In this document: piece after piece, positions 45,487-55,750 of the stretch | Layout: each line of letters begins with the position of its first letter | Position numbering within the stretch: position 1 is the stretch's first letter | Assembly (NCBI GenBank): GCA_030427085.1 | Contig: JAUHXH010000001.1 | Location: 1 to 64,000 of the forward strand | DNA length: 64,000 bases | From: Gammaproteobacteria bacterium | GTDB taxonomy: Bacteria; Pseudomonadota; Gammaproteobacteria; Pseudomonadales; Halieaceae | Direction: 5' to 3' | Notes under the pieces: generated by a model | What the model was told of the DNA's origin: nothing | Database searches by the model: none | The model's input: the letters and a program-made list of their open reading frames with translations, nothing else | Translations under genes and position numbers: made by a program

Positions 45487-46761
45487 ATGAGGCCTGATGA
45501 TTTAATTAACCCTGACCATGGCGCGGTGATTGTCGAGCCCGAGAGTCAGTCAAGCTTCATGCAGGGATTTCCACCGCCACTTGAAAAGCGCGTAAATAGT
45601 TTTTCCCTGGATTGGATTCTTGATCCGGAGCAGGCCAGGTGGGCCATGATGAACATGAGTATGATTGTTCACATGGATACGGTCAGCCGAGGATCCATGC
45701 CGATTAATTACCTCCCTCGTAACGACCAACCCCTGCTGGATATAGCCTTCAACGATCTGGATGGTTCCGAACGGACGCTGAAAGAGCTATTAAAACTGAG
45801 CGAGGTCGACGGGTTCATCGTCGTTAAGAAAGGTGAAATTGCCCTGGAAGCCTACTACAACGGCTATCGTCCTGACATGCGTCACGAGATGATGTCCGTG
45901 ACGAAATCTCTGGCGGGGATGCTGGCCGGTGTTTTGATTGAAGAGGGTCTGTTAGACGTCAATTCCTGTATCAGTGACTATCTCCCAGAGATGAGGGAAA
46001 GCGGCTGGGCAGACGCTACTTTGAGACACGTACTGGACATGTCAGCCGGAGCGGCATGGAGCGAAGATATCACTCGTGAAGATTCCGAGGTCATCCAGGC
46101 TACAGCTGCTGTCGGGATGCAACATGCCGGTGAGCATCACAAGTACAGCAGCGGATTGGACTTGATCTGCGACGTGAAAGGTAAGGAATACGAGCATGGG
46201 GAGCGGTATGTCTACCGCTCAGGTCATACGGAAGTGCTGACATGGGTGATCAGTCGCGTCTGCCAAAAACGCTGGCAACATGTCTTTGCGGACAGAATAT
46301 GGTCGAAAATTGGCGCTGAACACGACGCGCTGAACATCGTCGACACGAGCGGCCAAGGAGCGTCGCACGCAGGATTTAATGCAACCCTGCGAGATTGCGC
46401 AAGGTTCGGCGTGATGCTATCCAACGGCGGCTACTACAATGGACAGCAGCTGGTGCCAGAGTCCTGGATCAAAGACACATATACTGGCGATGCCAGTTGC
46501 AAGCGGGCCTGGGAAAACTCGGATGAGGCCAAGGACTATAAAGAGACTATTTTTTACCGGAACCAATTTCGGGTAATCGACAGTGACAAAGGCATCTACT
46601 TTGGGCTGGGCGCCAAGGGACAAATGCTGTATGTCAACACGGCGGATCAACTGGTAGTGGTCGTTCAATCTACCTTATCCAGTGTTGATGAGAAGGCTGA
46701 TATGCAATTTCGCCGAAGCCACCTCAACATAATCAAACAGCTTGAGGAGCGGCTTGCATAG
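45487..46761 (+). CDS. Serine hydrolase of the class C beta-lactamase/NylB type
   Basis: 424 residues behind GAGGAAA. The SxxK motif is S137-V-T-K140 ('MMSVTKSLAGML') and the tyrosine motif Y243-R-S245 ('VYRSGHTEVL'). These suit penicillin-binding-fold hydrolases such as 6-aminohexanoate-dimer hydrolase (NylB), which cleaves amide bonds, and related esterases. 'GLGAKGQMLYV' late in the chain takes the KTG place. No signal peptide, so cytoplasmic. The receptor-hydrolase pairing suggests uptake and cleavage of an amide or ester. Confidence 0.82.
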   Translation: MRPDDLINPDHGAVIVEPESQSSFMQGFPPPLEKRVNSFSLDWILDPEQARWAMMNMSMIVHMDTVSRGSMPINYLPRNDQPLLDIAFNDLDGSERTLKELLKLSEVDGFIVVKKGEIALEAYYNGYRPDMRHEMMSVTKSLAGMLAGVLIEEGLLDVNSCISDYLPEMRESGWADATLRHVLDMSAGAAWSEDITREDSEVIQATAAVGMQHAGEHHKYSSGLDLICDVKGKEYEHGERYVYRSGHTEVLTWVISRVCQKRWQHVFADRIWSKIGAEHDALNIVDTSGQGASHAGFNATLRDCARFGVMLSNGGYYNGQQLVPESWIKDTYTGDASCKRAWENSDEAKDYKETIFYRNQFRVIDSDKGIYFGLGAKGQMLYVNTADQLVVVVQSTLSSVDEKADMQFRRSHLNIIKQLEERLA

Positions 46762-46831
46762 CTGTCATACCTATACCTCAACACCTCCTCCTGGAATCCT
46801 GCATCAAGCTTAGCTTAAAGTACGCGAAATA

Positions 46832-46848
46832 GGGGCCGGATCGGCCCC
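46832..46848. terminator. GC-rich hairpin between convergent genes
   Basis: GGGGCCG/CGGCCCC around loop GAT, between the serine hydrolase gene and the convergent exported-unknown gene. No T-tract, but its place suggests transcription arrest for one or both. Confidence 0.55.
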
Positions 46849-46898
46849 GGCCCCACTGATTGGTCAGGCGCGGCACAGTTTTTGAGTCTTCGGAATGA

Positions 46899-47453
46899 CT
46901 ACTGGGTCCGTTCAGAGAGCCAGATTATCCAGGCGGGATGGCCGTCATAACCCGCTTCCCTCTGCTCTGGAGCGGGGAAACCGTAATTCACGGTTTGGTG
47001 AAAAACCGAAACCGGACTGGAACCTGGTTTACGCAGGTCCTGATCGGACAGATGAAGCTCCGCTGGGGTTGTGACGGGGCCGTGGGGTTGATAATACTTA
47101 TCCAGTACATCGACGTTGTCGTAGCGCTCGCAAAGCACCAGGTACCCATCGAGTTCCGTGTCCATCGAGCTGTGCACAACTGTAACCTGAACGCCGTGAA
47201 GTTTGCCCCAAGACAGTGAGGCCTCATTTACCCGATCCATATTAGGCCCGCAGTCAACGCTGGGCAGGCGAAGTACGTCACTTAATCCACCCTCTACCTC
47301 GAACGAACTACCGGACGCTTTGATAGTCAGGTTGCTCGCTATCTGCAGGGCAGTAGGGGGGCCGATATCGTCGGCGGCCAACAACGGCCCCGACATCCAC
47401 AGCGTGGTCAACCCGATGGATATAACCGGGTGAAGTTTCAAGTAATGGGACAC
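46899..47453 (-). CDS. Exported protein of unknown function
   Basis: 184 residues with a signal peptide (about 1-26, 'GPLLAADD' cleavage site). The mature part is beta-rich, with Cys68 ('SVDCGPNMD') and Cys108 ('LVLCERYD') that could form a disulfide. No domain recognised. It is the last gene in the direction of the beta-oxidation operon, 73 bases beyond the VOC gene, so it may be cotranscribed. The role is unknown. Confidence 0.55.
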   Translation of the reverse strand: MSHYLKLHPVISIGLTTLWMSGPLLAADDIGPPTALQIASNLTIKASGSSFEVEGGLSDVLRLPSVDCGPNMDRVNEASLSWGKLHGVQVTVVHSSMDTELDGYLVLCERYDNVDVLDKYYQPHGPVTTPAELHLSDQDLRKPGSSPVSVFHQTVNYGFPAPEQREAGYDGHPAWIIWLSERTQ

Positions 47454-47526
47454 GCGTAATACTCTCCGTTGTAATCCATCAGTCTCCGAATATCTTCATT
47501 CATGGCCCGGCAATAATTGGCCGTCT

Positions 47527-48285
47527 TCATGACATTCCAGCGACCATTCGAACTTCGATACCGCAGATCTGCACGCAGTTGCCCCTCACTGGCAATCCAC
47601 GTTTCTGTGCCAGGGCAAGTGCGCGACTGCCATCCCGAACTTCCAGTTCAATCGCGCTCACATGATCGCTCGCTACGTCATCGTTCTGGAAAATTTGGAT
47701 ATCTGCGCCCTGTAGTTGAATCCGGAATCCGTTATCAGTTTCTCGTGGTAATGTCGCGAAGACATCGGCCCAGCGGGTTGCCAATGCTCGCGCATTGCTG
47801 GATTGAGCCTCGACTGCACAAATATTACCCACATGCTGCGCGCGCCTCTGTTCCCAATCAGGTCCCCCCCAGGCCCAATGTTCCGCGGGCTCCATCTGGT
47901 CATAGGACAACATCACACAACCACCCGTGTCCTTGGGATGCATATGAAATGCTTGCGCCTTATCGATGGAGAGTTCCCAGATTGTTCGAACACCCAGGGA
48001 CTGAACCCGCGCGCGAGCGTCCTCGATACTATCCGTCTGAACAATCAACATGTAGACGCCATCTCCAGAATTACGCTCCAGAAAACGTGCTGCCGATGAT
48101 TGCTCATCCACTGGTGTGACCACTTCGATAAAGGTGTCACCCACCGCCATTACCGAGTTCGCCAAACCAAATTGACTCACCAGTGGATCAGCGAAATCGC
48201 TCTCCACACCCAGCACTGCGAATAGATCCTCGCGGGATCTTTCCAGATCACTGCTGACAAGCGCGATTTGCCGTAGTTTCATCAC
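47527..48285 (-). CDS. VOC-superfamily (glyoxalase-like) protein
   Basis: 252 residues, two beta-alpha-beta-beta-beta modules (about 3-115 and 140-250). The opening '[18 protein letters not shown]' and 'IEVVTPV' are typical of VOC proteins. It overlaps the thiolase gene by 4 bases (ATGA), so it belongs to the beta-oxidation operon. The reaction is unknown; an isomerase, epimerase (as methylmalonyl-CoA epimerase) or dioxygenase is possible. Confidence 0.75.
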   Translation of the reverse strand: MMKLRQIALVSSDLERSREDLFAVLGVESDFADPLVSQFGLANSVMAVGDTFIEVVTPVDEQSSAARFLERNSGDGVYMLIVQTDSIEDARARVQSLGVRTIWELSIDKAQAFHMHPKDTGGCVMLSYDQMEPAEHWAWGGPDWEQRRAQHVGNICAVEAQSSNARALATRWADVFATLPRETDNGFRIQLQGADIQIFQNDDVASDHVSAIELEVRDGSRALALAQKRGLPVRGNCVQICGIEVRMVAGMS

Positions 48286-49472
48286 AATGCCACCTCAAAC
48301 AGGCCTGCTGCTCCCATACCACCACCGACGCACATGGCGACAACGACATACCTCGCACCACGCCTTTTTCCCTCAATCAGAGCATGACCGACCAATCGCG
48401 CGCCGGTCATACCGAAGGGGTGCCCAATGGAAATGCCTCCGCCATTGACGTTGTACTTCTCAGGATCAATACCCAAATAGTCCCGGCAGTAGAGCGCCTG
48501 ACAGGCAAACGCCTCATTCAGCTCCCACAGGCCGATGTCCTCTATCCGGAGCTGATGTTGTTTCAGCAACTTGGGGATGGCATAGATGGGCCCAATACCC
48601 ATCTCCTCCGGTTGGTTCCCCGCTACTGCCATGCCGCGGTAAATACCAAGCGGTTGCAGACCTCGTTGCTCCGCCAGTTGACTATCCATCAGTACACAGG
48701 CACTGGCTCCATCTGATAATTGACTCGCATTCCCGGCCGTCACAGCTCCGCCATTAACCACTGGCGGTAGTCCCTGCAGTCCCGGCAATGTGGTATCGGG
48801 GCGGTTGCCTTCATCCTGCTCGAGTAGAGTTGCCTCAAAGTCCTCGGTATTCGTTGTGGTGTTTATCACACGCTTGACGGTACTGAGCGGCACAATTTCA
48901 TCATCGAAAAGGCCAGCGGCCTGTGCAGCGGTGGTGCGACGTTGAGACTCCAGTGCGTAGATGTCCTGGCTATCTCTGGTGATACCGTATCGTTGAACGA
49001 CATTTTCCGCGGTGAATAACATGGGCATGTAGGCGTGGGCCTGGATGTCGATTACGTTCTGATCCTCGCCCTCGGCCGCCCAATCAGCGTATTTCGCCCG
49101 TATTTCGGAAATATTTTCCTGACCACCCGCAACGACAACGCGCATGTTATCCACGATAATCTGTCGAGCAGCTATGGCGACAGCCATAAGCCCTGAGGAA
49201 CATTGGCGATCAATGGTCTGTGCGGGAACAGTGGACGGTAATCCGCCAACGTAGGCGGACTGACGGGCAACATTCATAGCGGCGCTACCGGCGTTGAGCA
49301 CCGAGCCCACGACGACATCATCAATCTCTGCTGGATCCACCTGTGCTCGACTGACAGCATGTTTGATCGCATGCCCCATCAATGTTGGGGACTTCGTATT
49401 GTTGTAAGCACCCTTGTATGCTCTCGCGATCGGAGTGCGGGCGGTCGATACAACTACTGCTTCTTTCATCAT
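48282..49472 (-). CDS. Acetyl-CoA acyltransferase (thiolase)
   Basis: 396 residues. Cleaves 3-ketoacyl-CoA with CoA. The acyl-accepting C91 ('DRQCSSG'), His in '[11 protein letters not shown]' and the second Cys in 'MCVGGGMG' form the thiolase triad. '[18 protein letters not shown]' is the family loop. Third gene of the operon after ACAD and FadJ-type genes; 25 bases separate it from the latter. Confidence 0.95.
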   Translation of the reverse strand: MMKEAVVVSTARTPIARAYKGAYNNTKSPTLMGHAIKHAVSRAQVDPAEIDDVVVGSVLNAGSAAMNVARQSAYVGGLPSTVPAQTIDRQCSSGLMAVAIAARQIIVDNMRVVVAGGQENISEIRAKYADWAAEGEDQNVIDIQAHAYMPMLFTAENVVQRYGITRDSQDIYALESQRRTTAAQAAGLFDDEIVPLSTVKRVINTTTNTEDFEATLLEQDEGNRPDTTLPGLQGLPPVVNGGAVTAGNASQLSDGASACVLMDSQLAEQRGLQPLGIYRGMAVAGNQPEEMGIGPIYAIPKLLKQHQLRIEDIGLWELNEAFACQALYCRDYLGIDPEKYNVNGGGISIGHPFGMTGARLVGHALIEGKRRGARYVVVAMCVGGGMGAAGLFEVAL

Positions 49473-49497
49473 GGTATCCTGAGCCGTTGGTTGTAAT

Positions 49498-51615
49498 TTA
49501 TTGAAAGGTTGAGTTAGTAGTGGCCAGCTTCTCCAGACCGACGGAGGGCGTGTACCACAGGCGACCGTAGTCTCCGAGTTGCTCTCGATACTTCAACAAA
49601 GCGCGATGTATCACTGGAATTCCAATTTGATTGGCATAGTGCAGGGGTCCACCACGCCAATTGGGGAAACCAAACCCGTTTACCCAGATCAAATCGCAAT
49701 CGCTCGCGCGATAAGCTATTTTTTCTTCGAGTATCTGGGCACCTTCATTGATCAGGGTGAACAGACACCGTTCCAGAATCTCCTGTGGCGATATTTCACG
49801 CCGGCGAATGCCGAGTTCGCTTGCAAGCCGTGTTGCAATGACCGCTACCTGTGGATCGCTGTGTTTCTTTCCGGTGGTGTCGTATCGATATATACCTAAT
49901 CCGGTCTTTCGCCCGTAGCGTTTAAGCGCATAGAGTTCATCCATCAGGGCGTGGTAACCAGGGTCCTGTTCCTTGTGGCTCAATACCGACCTGGCCTGGT
50001 AGGCGACATCCAAACCCACCAGGTCATACATGGAAACCACGCCCATGCTGAAGCCAAAGTCCGTCAACACACGGTCTACCTGCTCTGGGCAGGCGCCTTC
50101 GAGAATCATGCGAAAGGCTTCGCGTGCAAACGGTTCGAGCATACGATTGGCGACGAATCCGTAACAAACATTCACGACGATAGGAAGTTTTCCTATCGCG
50201 CGGGCTAGTTCAAAAACGCTTTTCAACGTTGAGGCACTGGTGCGCTTTCCCCTGATCACCTCAAGCAAGCGCATTCTGTCTGCCGGGTTAAAGAAGTGAA
50301 GTCCAACTACCTTATCGGGGCGCGTGGTGAAATCCGCAATCGCGTTAACATTCAAAGTGGAGGTATTGGTTGCAAGAATTGTTTCCTGCTTGCAGTGTTT
50401 ATCTAGCTCAACAAACACTTCTTGCTTGACACCAAGATCCTCAAACACCGCCTCTATAACGAGATCGACGTCGCCTACTGCGTCATAGGTCGTCGCCCCC
50501 ACGAGACTGTCCATGGCCCTTTTGAATGTCGTGGTATCCAGGAGTCCTTTTTCCAGGCGGATACCGCAGGATTTTTCGATGTGTTGGAGTGCTTTCTCAA
50601 CGGCATCCGGATCGCGATCAACGATTATCGTGGGAAGGCCCAGACTGGAAAAATTCGTGGCTATGCCACGCCCCATGCTCCCGGCGCCGATAACGGCAAC
50701 CTTTTCAATGGACATCGCGGGTACCGAAGAATCCATTTCCGGAATATGTTTTGCTGATCGTTCCGCCTCAAACAGGTATCGCATTGCTTGGGCATAAGGC
50801 TCGGCCAGTGCCTCCCGAAACAGCTGCGCTTCCAGCTCGATCCCCGCCGGGAGTGCCAGATCGTAGGCTGCCTCCACCGCATCGATGCACCGTGACTTGA
50901 CAACCCTATCGGGCGCTGCCGTGGCGATCGCTTCACGCTGAAGCTCGAGTTGCCCCCTGACTTCCGGGCACTTCTCCAAACCTATGAAACGACAGTCGCG
51001 TACCGGGGCATTACTTCTTACAAGCGCCTGGGTAAAGGCGATGGCATCTTCAAGAAAGCACTCGTCATCCATGACCAAATGGTCAAGTAGGTCGATATCC
51101 CTGGCGAATTCGGCGCTCACGGATTTTCCTGACAAGATGATGTTCAAGGCATGGCGAGCACCGGTGATGCGCGGCAGTCGCTGGGTTCCACCCGCCCCCG
51201 GAAGCAGCCCGAGGGTGATTTCAGGTAACTGAAATGCCGCTTTTGACCCTCCAACACGGTAGTCACACGCCAGAGTTAATTCCATGCCGCCGCCAATGGC
51301 AGCCCCGTTGATCGCCGCTACACACAGTGTGCTGGATGCATCGATGCGATCCAGAATGTCGGGCAGGATTGGCGCGGTATAGGCAGCACCACTGTCGATT
51401 TCCGTGATGTCAGCGCCCGCAGAGAATATGTTTACGGCTGAAGTAATCACTATCGCGTTTACGTCCGTGTCACCCTCTGCCTGTAAAAAACAACTCAACA
51501 ACTCTCGCCTCAGGGGTAACGACAATATATTCGCCGGTGCATGATTCACTGAAATGAGCGCGATAGAACCGATTTTCTCGAGTTTAACCGGCGTCGATGA
51601 AGCAGAATTGGCCAT
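49498..51615 (-). CDS. FadJ/FadB-type enoyl-CoA hydratase/3-hydroxyacyl-CoA dehydrogenase
   Basis: 705 residues from the ATG at 51615, two bases after the dehydrogenase stop. The N-terminal crotonase domain (about 5-190) has '[17 protein letters not shown]' and '[18 protein letters not shown]'. The 3-hydroxyacyl-CoA dehydrogenase starts near 300 with '[14 protein letters not shown]' and ends with its C-terminal domains, including '[11 protein letters not shown]'. It carries out the second and third beta-oxidation steps. No thiolase subunit is fused. Confidence 0.95.
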   Translation of the reverse strand: MANSASSTPVKLEKIGSIALISVNHAPANILSLPLRRELLSCFLQAEGDTDVNAIVITSAVNIFSAGADITEIDSGAAYTAPILPDILDRIDASSTLCVAAINGAAIGGGMELTLACDYRVGGSKAAFQLPEITLGLLPGAGGTQRLPRITGARHALNIILSGKSVSAEFARDIDLLDHLVMDDECFLEDAIAFTQALVRSNAPVRDCRFIGLEKCPEVRGQLELQREAIATAAPDRVVKSRCIDAVEAAYDLALPAGIELEAQLFREALAEPYAQAMRYLFEAERSAKHIPEMDSSVPAMSIEKVAVIGAGSMGRGIATNFSSLGLPTIIVDRDPDAVEKALQHIEKSCGIRLEKGLLDTTTFKRAMDSLVGATTYDAVGDVDLVIEAVFEDLGVKQEVFVELDKHCKQETILATNTSTLNVNAIADFTTRPDKVVGLHFFNPADRMRLLEVIRGKRTSASTLKSVFELARAIGKLPIVVNVCYGFVANRMLEPFAREAFRMILEGACPEQVDRVLTDFGFSMGVVSMYDLVGLDVAYQARSVLSHKEQDPGYHALMDELYALKRYGRKTGLGIYRYDTTGKKHSDPQVAVIATRLASELGIRRREISPQEILERCLFTLINEGAQILEEKIAYRASDCDLIWVNGFGFPNWRGGPLHYANQIGIPVIHRALLKYREQLGDYGRLWYTPSVGLEKLATTNSTFQ

Positions 51616-51617
51616 TG

Positions 51618-53417
51618 TCAGAACCACTCGTTTCGCATATCGAAGCAAATGGGATTTAGTTCACGGAGCAATCCACTTTGCCACTCAATCTGTGGCAGCT
51701 CCCAATAAAGGTAGTAGTGAGCAGCTTGTATTTTCCCGCGATAGAAGGAGTGATCCGCTTCTCCCAGGGGTGTCCGCTGAAGACCTAGAGCGGCTGTCGT
51801 TGCCTGTTCAAGCCACAGCCAGGCAACCACGGTGCGCCCAAAGACATCCAGGTAAAGTGAAGCATTGGCCAATCCCAAATCAATGTCCCGATCCAGCTTC
51901 GCTAGCAGAGAATCCGAGATCGTCTTCAGCAACTCGACATGGCGCTCCAGCTGCGCTGAGAGACCGACTGTTTCTTCAAGTTCGCGAGATCGCCGGATCG
52001 TCGCCGTGATTCTGTCGAGTAAGATCCGGAATGCCGTGCCATTGCGCATTTTCCGACCCAGAAGGTCCAGCGCGTGGATGGCCTCGACGCCTTCGTGAAT
52101 CGGATTCAGGCGTTGGTCTCGATAGTATTGTTCCAGGGGGTACTCGCTGGTGTATCCCGCACCGCCAAGCACCTGGATGGCAAGATCGTTGGAGGCCACT
52201 CCGTAACGGGACGGCCACGATTTGACAACAGGGGTGAGGAGATCCAGAAGTAGCTGCGCTTCCTCCCGCTGTCCGCTTTCCGAGGCTGTTTTGCTGTCTT
52301 CGAAAAGTGTCGACGCCAGCATGCAAAGTGCCATCCCTCCCTCGGCAATGGACTTCTGAGCAAGTAACATACGCCGCACGTCGGCATGCTCTACGATCAT
52401 TACCTGCTCGGAGGAGGGATCCTTGTTGGAGGGGAGTCGCCCCTGGGGCCGCTCCCTGGCGTAATTGAGCGACATGTTCCAGCCTTGATACGCCAGAGCG
52501 ACTGCCCCTGCGCCAACGGCGATACGTACCTCGTTCATCATGTGAAACATGTACTTCAGTCCCTGATTGGCTTCGCCAATCAGGTAGCCAACGGCGCCTT
52601 CCTCTTCCCCAAAGGCCAGGGCAGTGGAAGTAGTATTTCGATAACCCATCTTATGAATAAGACCGGAGAGTTTTATGTCGTTGCGCTGAGCGAGGCTGCC
52701 ATCGTCTTCCACGTGGTACTTCGAGCACAGGAATAGCGATATCCCCTTGGCACCTGCCGGCGCACCCTTGATGCGCGCCAGGGTCAGATAGACAATGTTT
52801 TCAGTGAGGGTATGTTCACCACCTGAGATAAAAATCTTGTTCCCAACCAGCCTGAACATCCCATCACCTGTCGGGAATGCAGTGGTGGTGATATCTGCCA
52901 ATGCCGAACCCTGATTAGGCTCGGTCATTGCCATCGCGCCCGAGAATCGCCCTTCGCAAAGAGGTGGTAGAAAACGATCCTTCAACGGATCTGAAGCGAA
53001 CTCACGAATCAGATTCGCCGCCGCTATGCTCAATAGGGTATAGCCAGTGGTGGCAATGTTGGCGGCACAAAAGTAGGAAATTGCTGTACGCAGTACGATT
53101 TCCGGTAGCTGGATACCACCTTCATCGTAGTTGTACTGCGCACAGAGAAACCCGGCCTCGGCAAAAGCGTCCCAGGCACGCTTTGTCTCAGGGATCATGG
53201 TAATGCTTTCACCGTCAAAGGTTGGCTGTTCCTGATCCCCCTTGACATTGTGATTCTCGAAGTACTCTTCCGCGAGCGACTGCGCTGTGTTCAATATCTG
53301 CTGGAAAGTTTCGGTACTGTGGTCTCGATAGCGCTCGCGCTGTAACAAGCTCTCGGTGTCGAACAATTCATACAGGAGAAACCGGATATCGCGTTCGTTG
53401 AGTAAGCGTCTTGTCAT
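51618..53417 (-). CDS. Large acyl-CoA dehydrogenase (about 600-residue class)
   Basis: 599 residues, of the class with an extra N-terminal AcylCoA_DH_N segment and a C-terminal helical domain. 'AMAMTEPNQGSALADI' and 'GNKIFISGGEHTLTENIVYL' are FAD/substrate contacts. The 'GGAGYTSEYPLEQYYRDQRL' block is followed by 'NPIHEGVEAIHALDLLGRK', where the Glu of HEG is the expected base. First gene of ACAD-FadJ-thiolase-VOC. The island dyad lies 54 bases upstream. Confidence 0.93.
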   Translation of the reverse strand: MTRRLLNERDIRFLLYELFDTESLLQRERYRDHSTETFQQILNTAQSLAEEYFENHNVKGDQEQPTFDGESITMIPETKRAWDAFAEAGFLCAQYNYDEGGIQLPEIVLRTAISYFCAANIATTGYTLLSIAAANLIREFASDPLKDRFLPPLCEGRFSGAMAMTEPNQGSALADITTTAFPTGDGMFRLVGNKIFISGGEHTLTENIVYLTLARIKGAPAGAKGISLFLCSKYHVEDDGSLAQRNDIKLSGLIHKMGYRNTTSTALAFGEEEGAVGYLIGEANQGLKYMFHMMNEVRIAVGAGAVALAYQGWNMSLNYARERPQGRLPSNKDPSSEQVMIVEHADVRRMLLAQKSIAEGGMALCMLASTLFEDSKTASESGQREEAQLLLDLLTPVVKSWPSRYGVASNDLAIQVLGGAGYTSEYPLEQYYRDQRLNPIHEGVEAIHALDLLGRKMRNGTAFRILLDRITATIRRSRELEETVGLSAQLERHVELLKTISDSLLAKLDRDIDLGLANASLYLDVFGRTVVAWLWLEQATTAALGLQRTPLGEADHSFYRGKIQAAHYYLYWELPQIEWQSGLLRELNPICFDMRNEWF

Positions 53418-53470
53418 GGCTGTAAAAGCCCGCTGGACAACGGGCAGTCCTGAGTTTGGAGGTGCGACTA

Positions 53471-53507
53471 TACTATATTATAAAAAGATTGCCAATATGC
53501 AGTTTAT
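53471..53507. promoter_or_regulatory. Island dyad, copy E, between the beta-oxidation and permease operons
   Basis: Arms CTATA (53473-53477) and TGCAG (53498-53502), 20 bases apart. Matches copy B at 28 of 37 positions. It is centred in the 136-base divergent region between the ACAD gene (minus) and the APC permease gene (plus). Confidence 0.75.
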
Positions 53508-53553
53508 GGTTTAGAGTTACTCCAATCGCGCATTCAGCAGCTAGCAGAGAGTC

Positions 53554-54882
53554 ATGGTGAGACGAATAGGACTACTTGGTGTTACCGCGAACGTCGTTGG
53601 CGTGGTTATCGGCATCGCCATTTTCATCCTGCCGGGCCAGTTGGCGGTATCAACGGGGCCAGCGGTTGTCGTGTCCTACCTGCTCGCCGGTGTGATGGCT
53701 GGCTTTGCCTGTATCGTGGTCGCCCAGATTGGCGCAGTATTCCCCGTCTCGGGGGCGAGCTTCGTTGCGGTCAGCCGGATGCTTTCGCCAGCCTGGGCCT
53801 TCATCGTTGTGTGGTTAATGATTTGGGCGGTCTCGCTCGGCATTGCGCTGCTGGCCATCGGGTTTGCTGACTATCTGACGTATTTCGCCCCTGGTGTGGA
53901 CAGGCAATCTGTCGCACTGGCGATGGTGCTCGGGTTGGCTGCAGTCAACCTGGTCGGCATGAGAAATAGCGTGGCGCTACAGGTGGTCCTTGTACTGGCG
54001 GTGGTTATCGCCCTGACGGTATTCAGTCTGTCGGGGCTTGCGCACCTGGATATCGAAAATTTTCGGCCATTTGCCCCCTTTGGCCTACAACCTATTCTGT
54101 TGGCGACTATTCCTGCCTTCTTTTCTTTTGCAGGCTTTGCTGTTGTTATCGAATTGAGTGGCGACATAAAAAATCCCGCCAGGACGTTGCCATGGGCATT
54201 TGCTATCGGCTTTGCCGTGGTCTTGTTTTTATACGTATCGGTGGCAACGGCTGTGGTGGGTATCATTCCGTGGCAGGATCTGGCGGGAGTGAATGCGCCC
54301 GTGGGTGAGGCGGCCGCCCGAATTCTGCCCTCTGCCGTGGTGAACATCATCGTTGCCGTGGCACTGGCCGGCGCTGCGAGCACCGTAAATGCTCTGTTAC
54401 TGAGCTATTCCCGCGACGTGATGATCCTCGGACAAAGTCATGTTTTTCCGGAATTTCTGGGGCGTACTTCCTCGCAAAGCAGTGAACCGCGTAACGGCAT
54501 TCTTTTTGTCACGGCACTCGCGACAGTCATGATCCTGTATGGCGGAAGTATCACCGCCATCGCGACCCTATCGACACTATCCATCCTGGTGATGCAAATC
54601 GGGCTGGGCATCGCGCTCATCCTGTTGCCTGTCAAATCAGCGCATTTGTACGAAAGAGCATCCTTCAGGTTGAGCCTCCCGGTGCTGCGAATGGCGGGTG
54701 GCGGCCTGATTGTAGTCTCGAGCCTCTTCCTTGCTATCGCAGCGCTCGCGGAGAGGCAAATCTTTGTATTGATGCTCTGCGCGCTGTTTTGTGGCGCTGC
54801 GTATTACTACCTGCGAAAGATCTACCTGAAAGGTCGTGGCATCGACCTCGACGCGACAGTGTTGTCACTCAACTTTGAATAA
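53554..54882 (+). CDS. APC-superfamily amino acid permease
   Basis: 442 residues with about 12 membrane helices. It opens 'RRIGLLGVTANVVGVVIGIAI', the APC helix-1 signature, and has 'ATIPAFFSFAGFAVVIELSG' (helix 6 region, before 'DIKNPARTLPWA'). Inner-membrane importer of an amino acid or amine, driven by protons or sodium. First gene of an operon continuing into crotonase, SDR and an amino-acid ABC importer. Confidence 0.9.
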   Translation: MVRRIGLLGVTANVVGVVIGIAIFILPGQLAVSTGPAVVVSYLLAGVMAGFACIVVAQIGAVFPVSGASFVAVSRMLSPAWAFIVVWLMIWAVSLGIALLAIGFADYLTYFAPGVDRQSVALAMVLGLAAVNLVGMRNSVALQVVLVLAVVIALTVFSLSGLAHLDIENFRPFAPFGLQPILLATIPAFFSFAGFAVVIELSGDIKNPARTLPWAFAIGFAVVLFLYVSVATAVVGIIPWQDLAGVNAPVGEAAARILPSAVVNIIVAVALAGAASTVNALLLSYSRDVMILGQSHVFPEFLGRTSSQSSEPRNGILFVTALATVMILYGGSITAIATLSTLSILVMQIGLGIALILLPVKSAHLYERASFRLSLPVLRMAGGGLIVVSSLFLAIAALAERQIFVLMLCALFCGAAYYYLRKIYLKGRGIDLDATVLSLNFE

Positions 54883-54898
54883 GTATGTGGAGACCCGC

Positions 54899-55741
54899 AT
54901 GTACGATAGCCTCAAGTATCAAGTCATCAAAAGCGCAGCGGTCATTACGCTAAATCGCCCCAAGACACTGAACGCGCTCACCTACTTGATGATCGACGAA
55001 CTCAAACACGCACTGACAACCGCTGATCACGACCCAAGCGTAGTAGGCGTTGTCATCACAGGGGAGGGCAAGGGTTTTTGTTCCGGAATGGATATGAGCA
55101 CCCTCGAAAGTACTTCTGCTACCGGCGAACTGGTTGCGGCCGCGGATAAATCAGTCAGTGACGCGGATGCCGATAGTGACGCAACGGATGAAGAGTCCGG
55201 TAGTGGCTATGCTTATTTCATGAAACTCCGCAAACCCGTCATCGCCGCAATCAATGGGGCTGCAGCCGGCATGGGTATGTCGATTTCTCTGTTTTGTGAC
55301 CTGCGTTTTGCCGCCTCAAACGCCGTCTTCGTGACCTCTTTCTCGCAACGCGGTCTGATTGCTGAGCATGGGCAATGCTGGTTGCTTCCGCGCCTCATTG
55401 GGCCGGCGCATGCCTTGGACTTATTGTGGAGTTCCAGAAAGGTAACCGCTGAAGAAGCCCTTGATATTGGCCTCGTGGACAGAATTTTCAATCCGCAAGA
55501 GTTGGTGGACGCCACTGTGGAATATATAGAGCATCTGGCCACTCACTGTTCACCACTATCGATCATGCGCATGAAGCGCCAGGTCTATAACCATATGCCA
55601 CTCACTCTGGAAGAGGCGATGATTGCTTCCGATGAACTGATGGCTGAGAGCATCAAGGACCCGGACTACAAAGAGGGCGTCGCATCCTTCACGGAACGTC
55701 GGCTGCCTAAATTTGCACGAATTGGTAATCTTTCGGAGTAG
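54899..55741 (+). CDS. Enoyl-CoA hydratase/isomerase with acidic insert
   Basis: 280 residues from ATG 54899 (TGGAGA before it; the longer frame overlaps the permease). Crotonase fold: 'VITLNRPKTLNALTY', 'GKGFCSGMDM' oxyanion loop, 'AAINGAAAGMGMSISLFCDLR'. Between these lies an unusual acidic stretch, 'VSDADADSDATDEESGSG' (about 95-112), not normal in the family. The catalytic Glu positions fall in 'QRGLIAEHGQCWLLPRLIG', where one Glu is visible. Hydratase or isomerase of a CoA ester. Followed by SDR after 9 bases. Confidence 0.9.
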   Translation: MYDSLKYQVIKSAAVITLNRPKTLNALTYLMIDELKHALTTADHDPSVVGVVITGEGKGFCSGMDMSTLESTSATGELVAAADKSVSDADADSDATDEESGSGYAYFMKLRKPVIAAINGAAAGMGMSISLFCDLRFAASNAVFVTSFSQRGLIAEHGQCWLLPRLIGPAHALDLLWSSRKVTAEEALDIGLVDRIFNPQELVDATVEYIEHLATHCSPLSIMRMKRQVYNHMPLTLEEAMIASDELMAESIKDPDYKEGVASFTERRLPKFARIGNLSE

Positions 55742-55750
55742 GAGCTAGCT

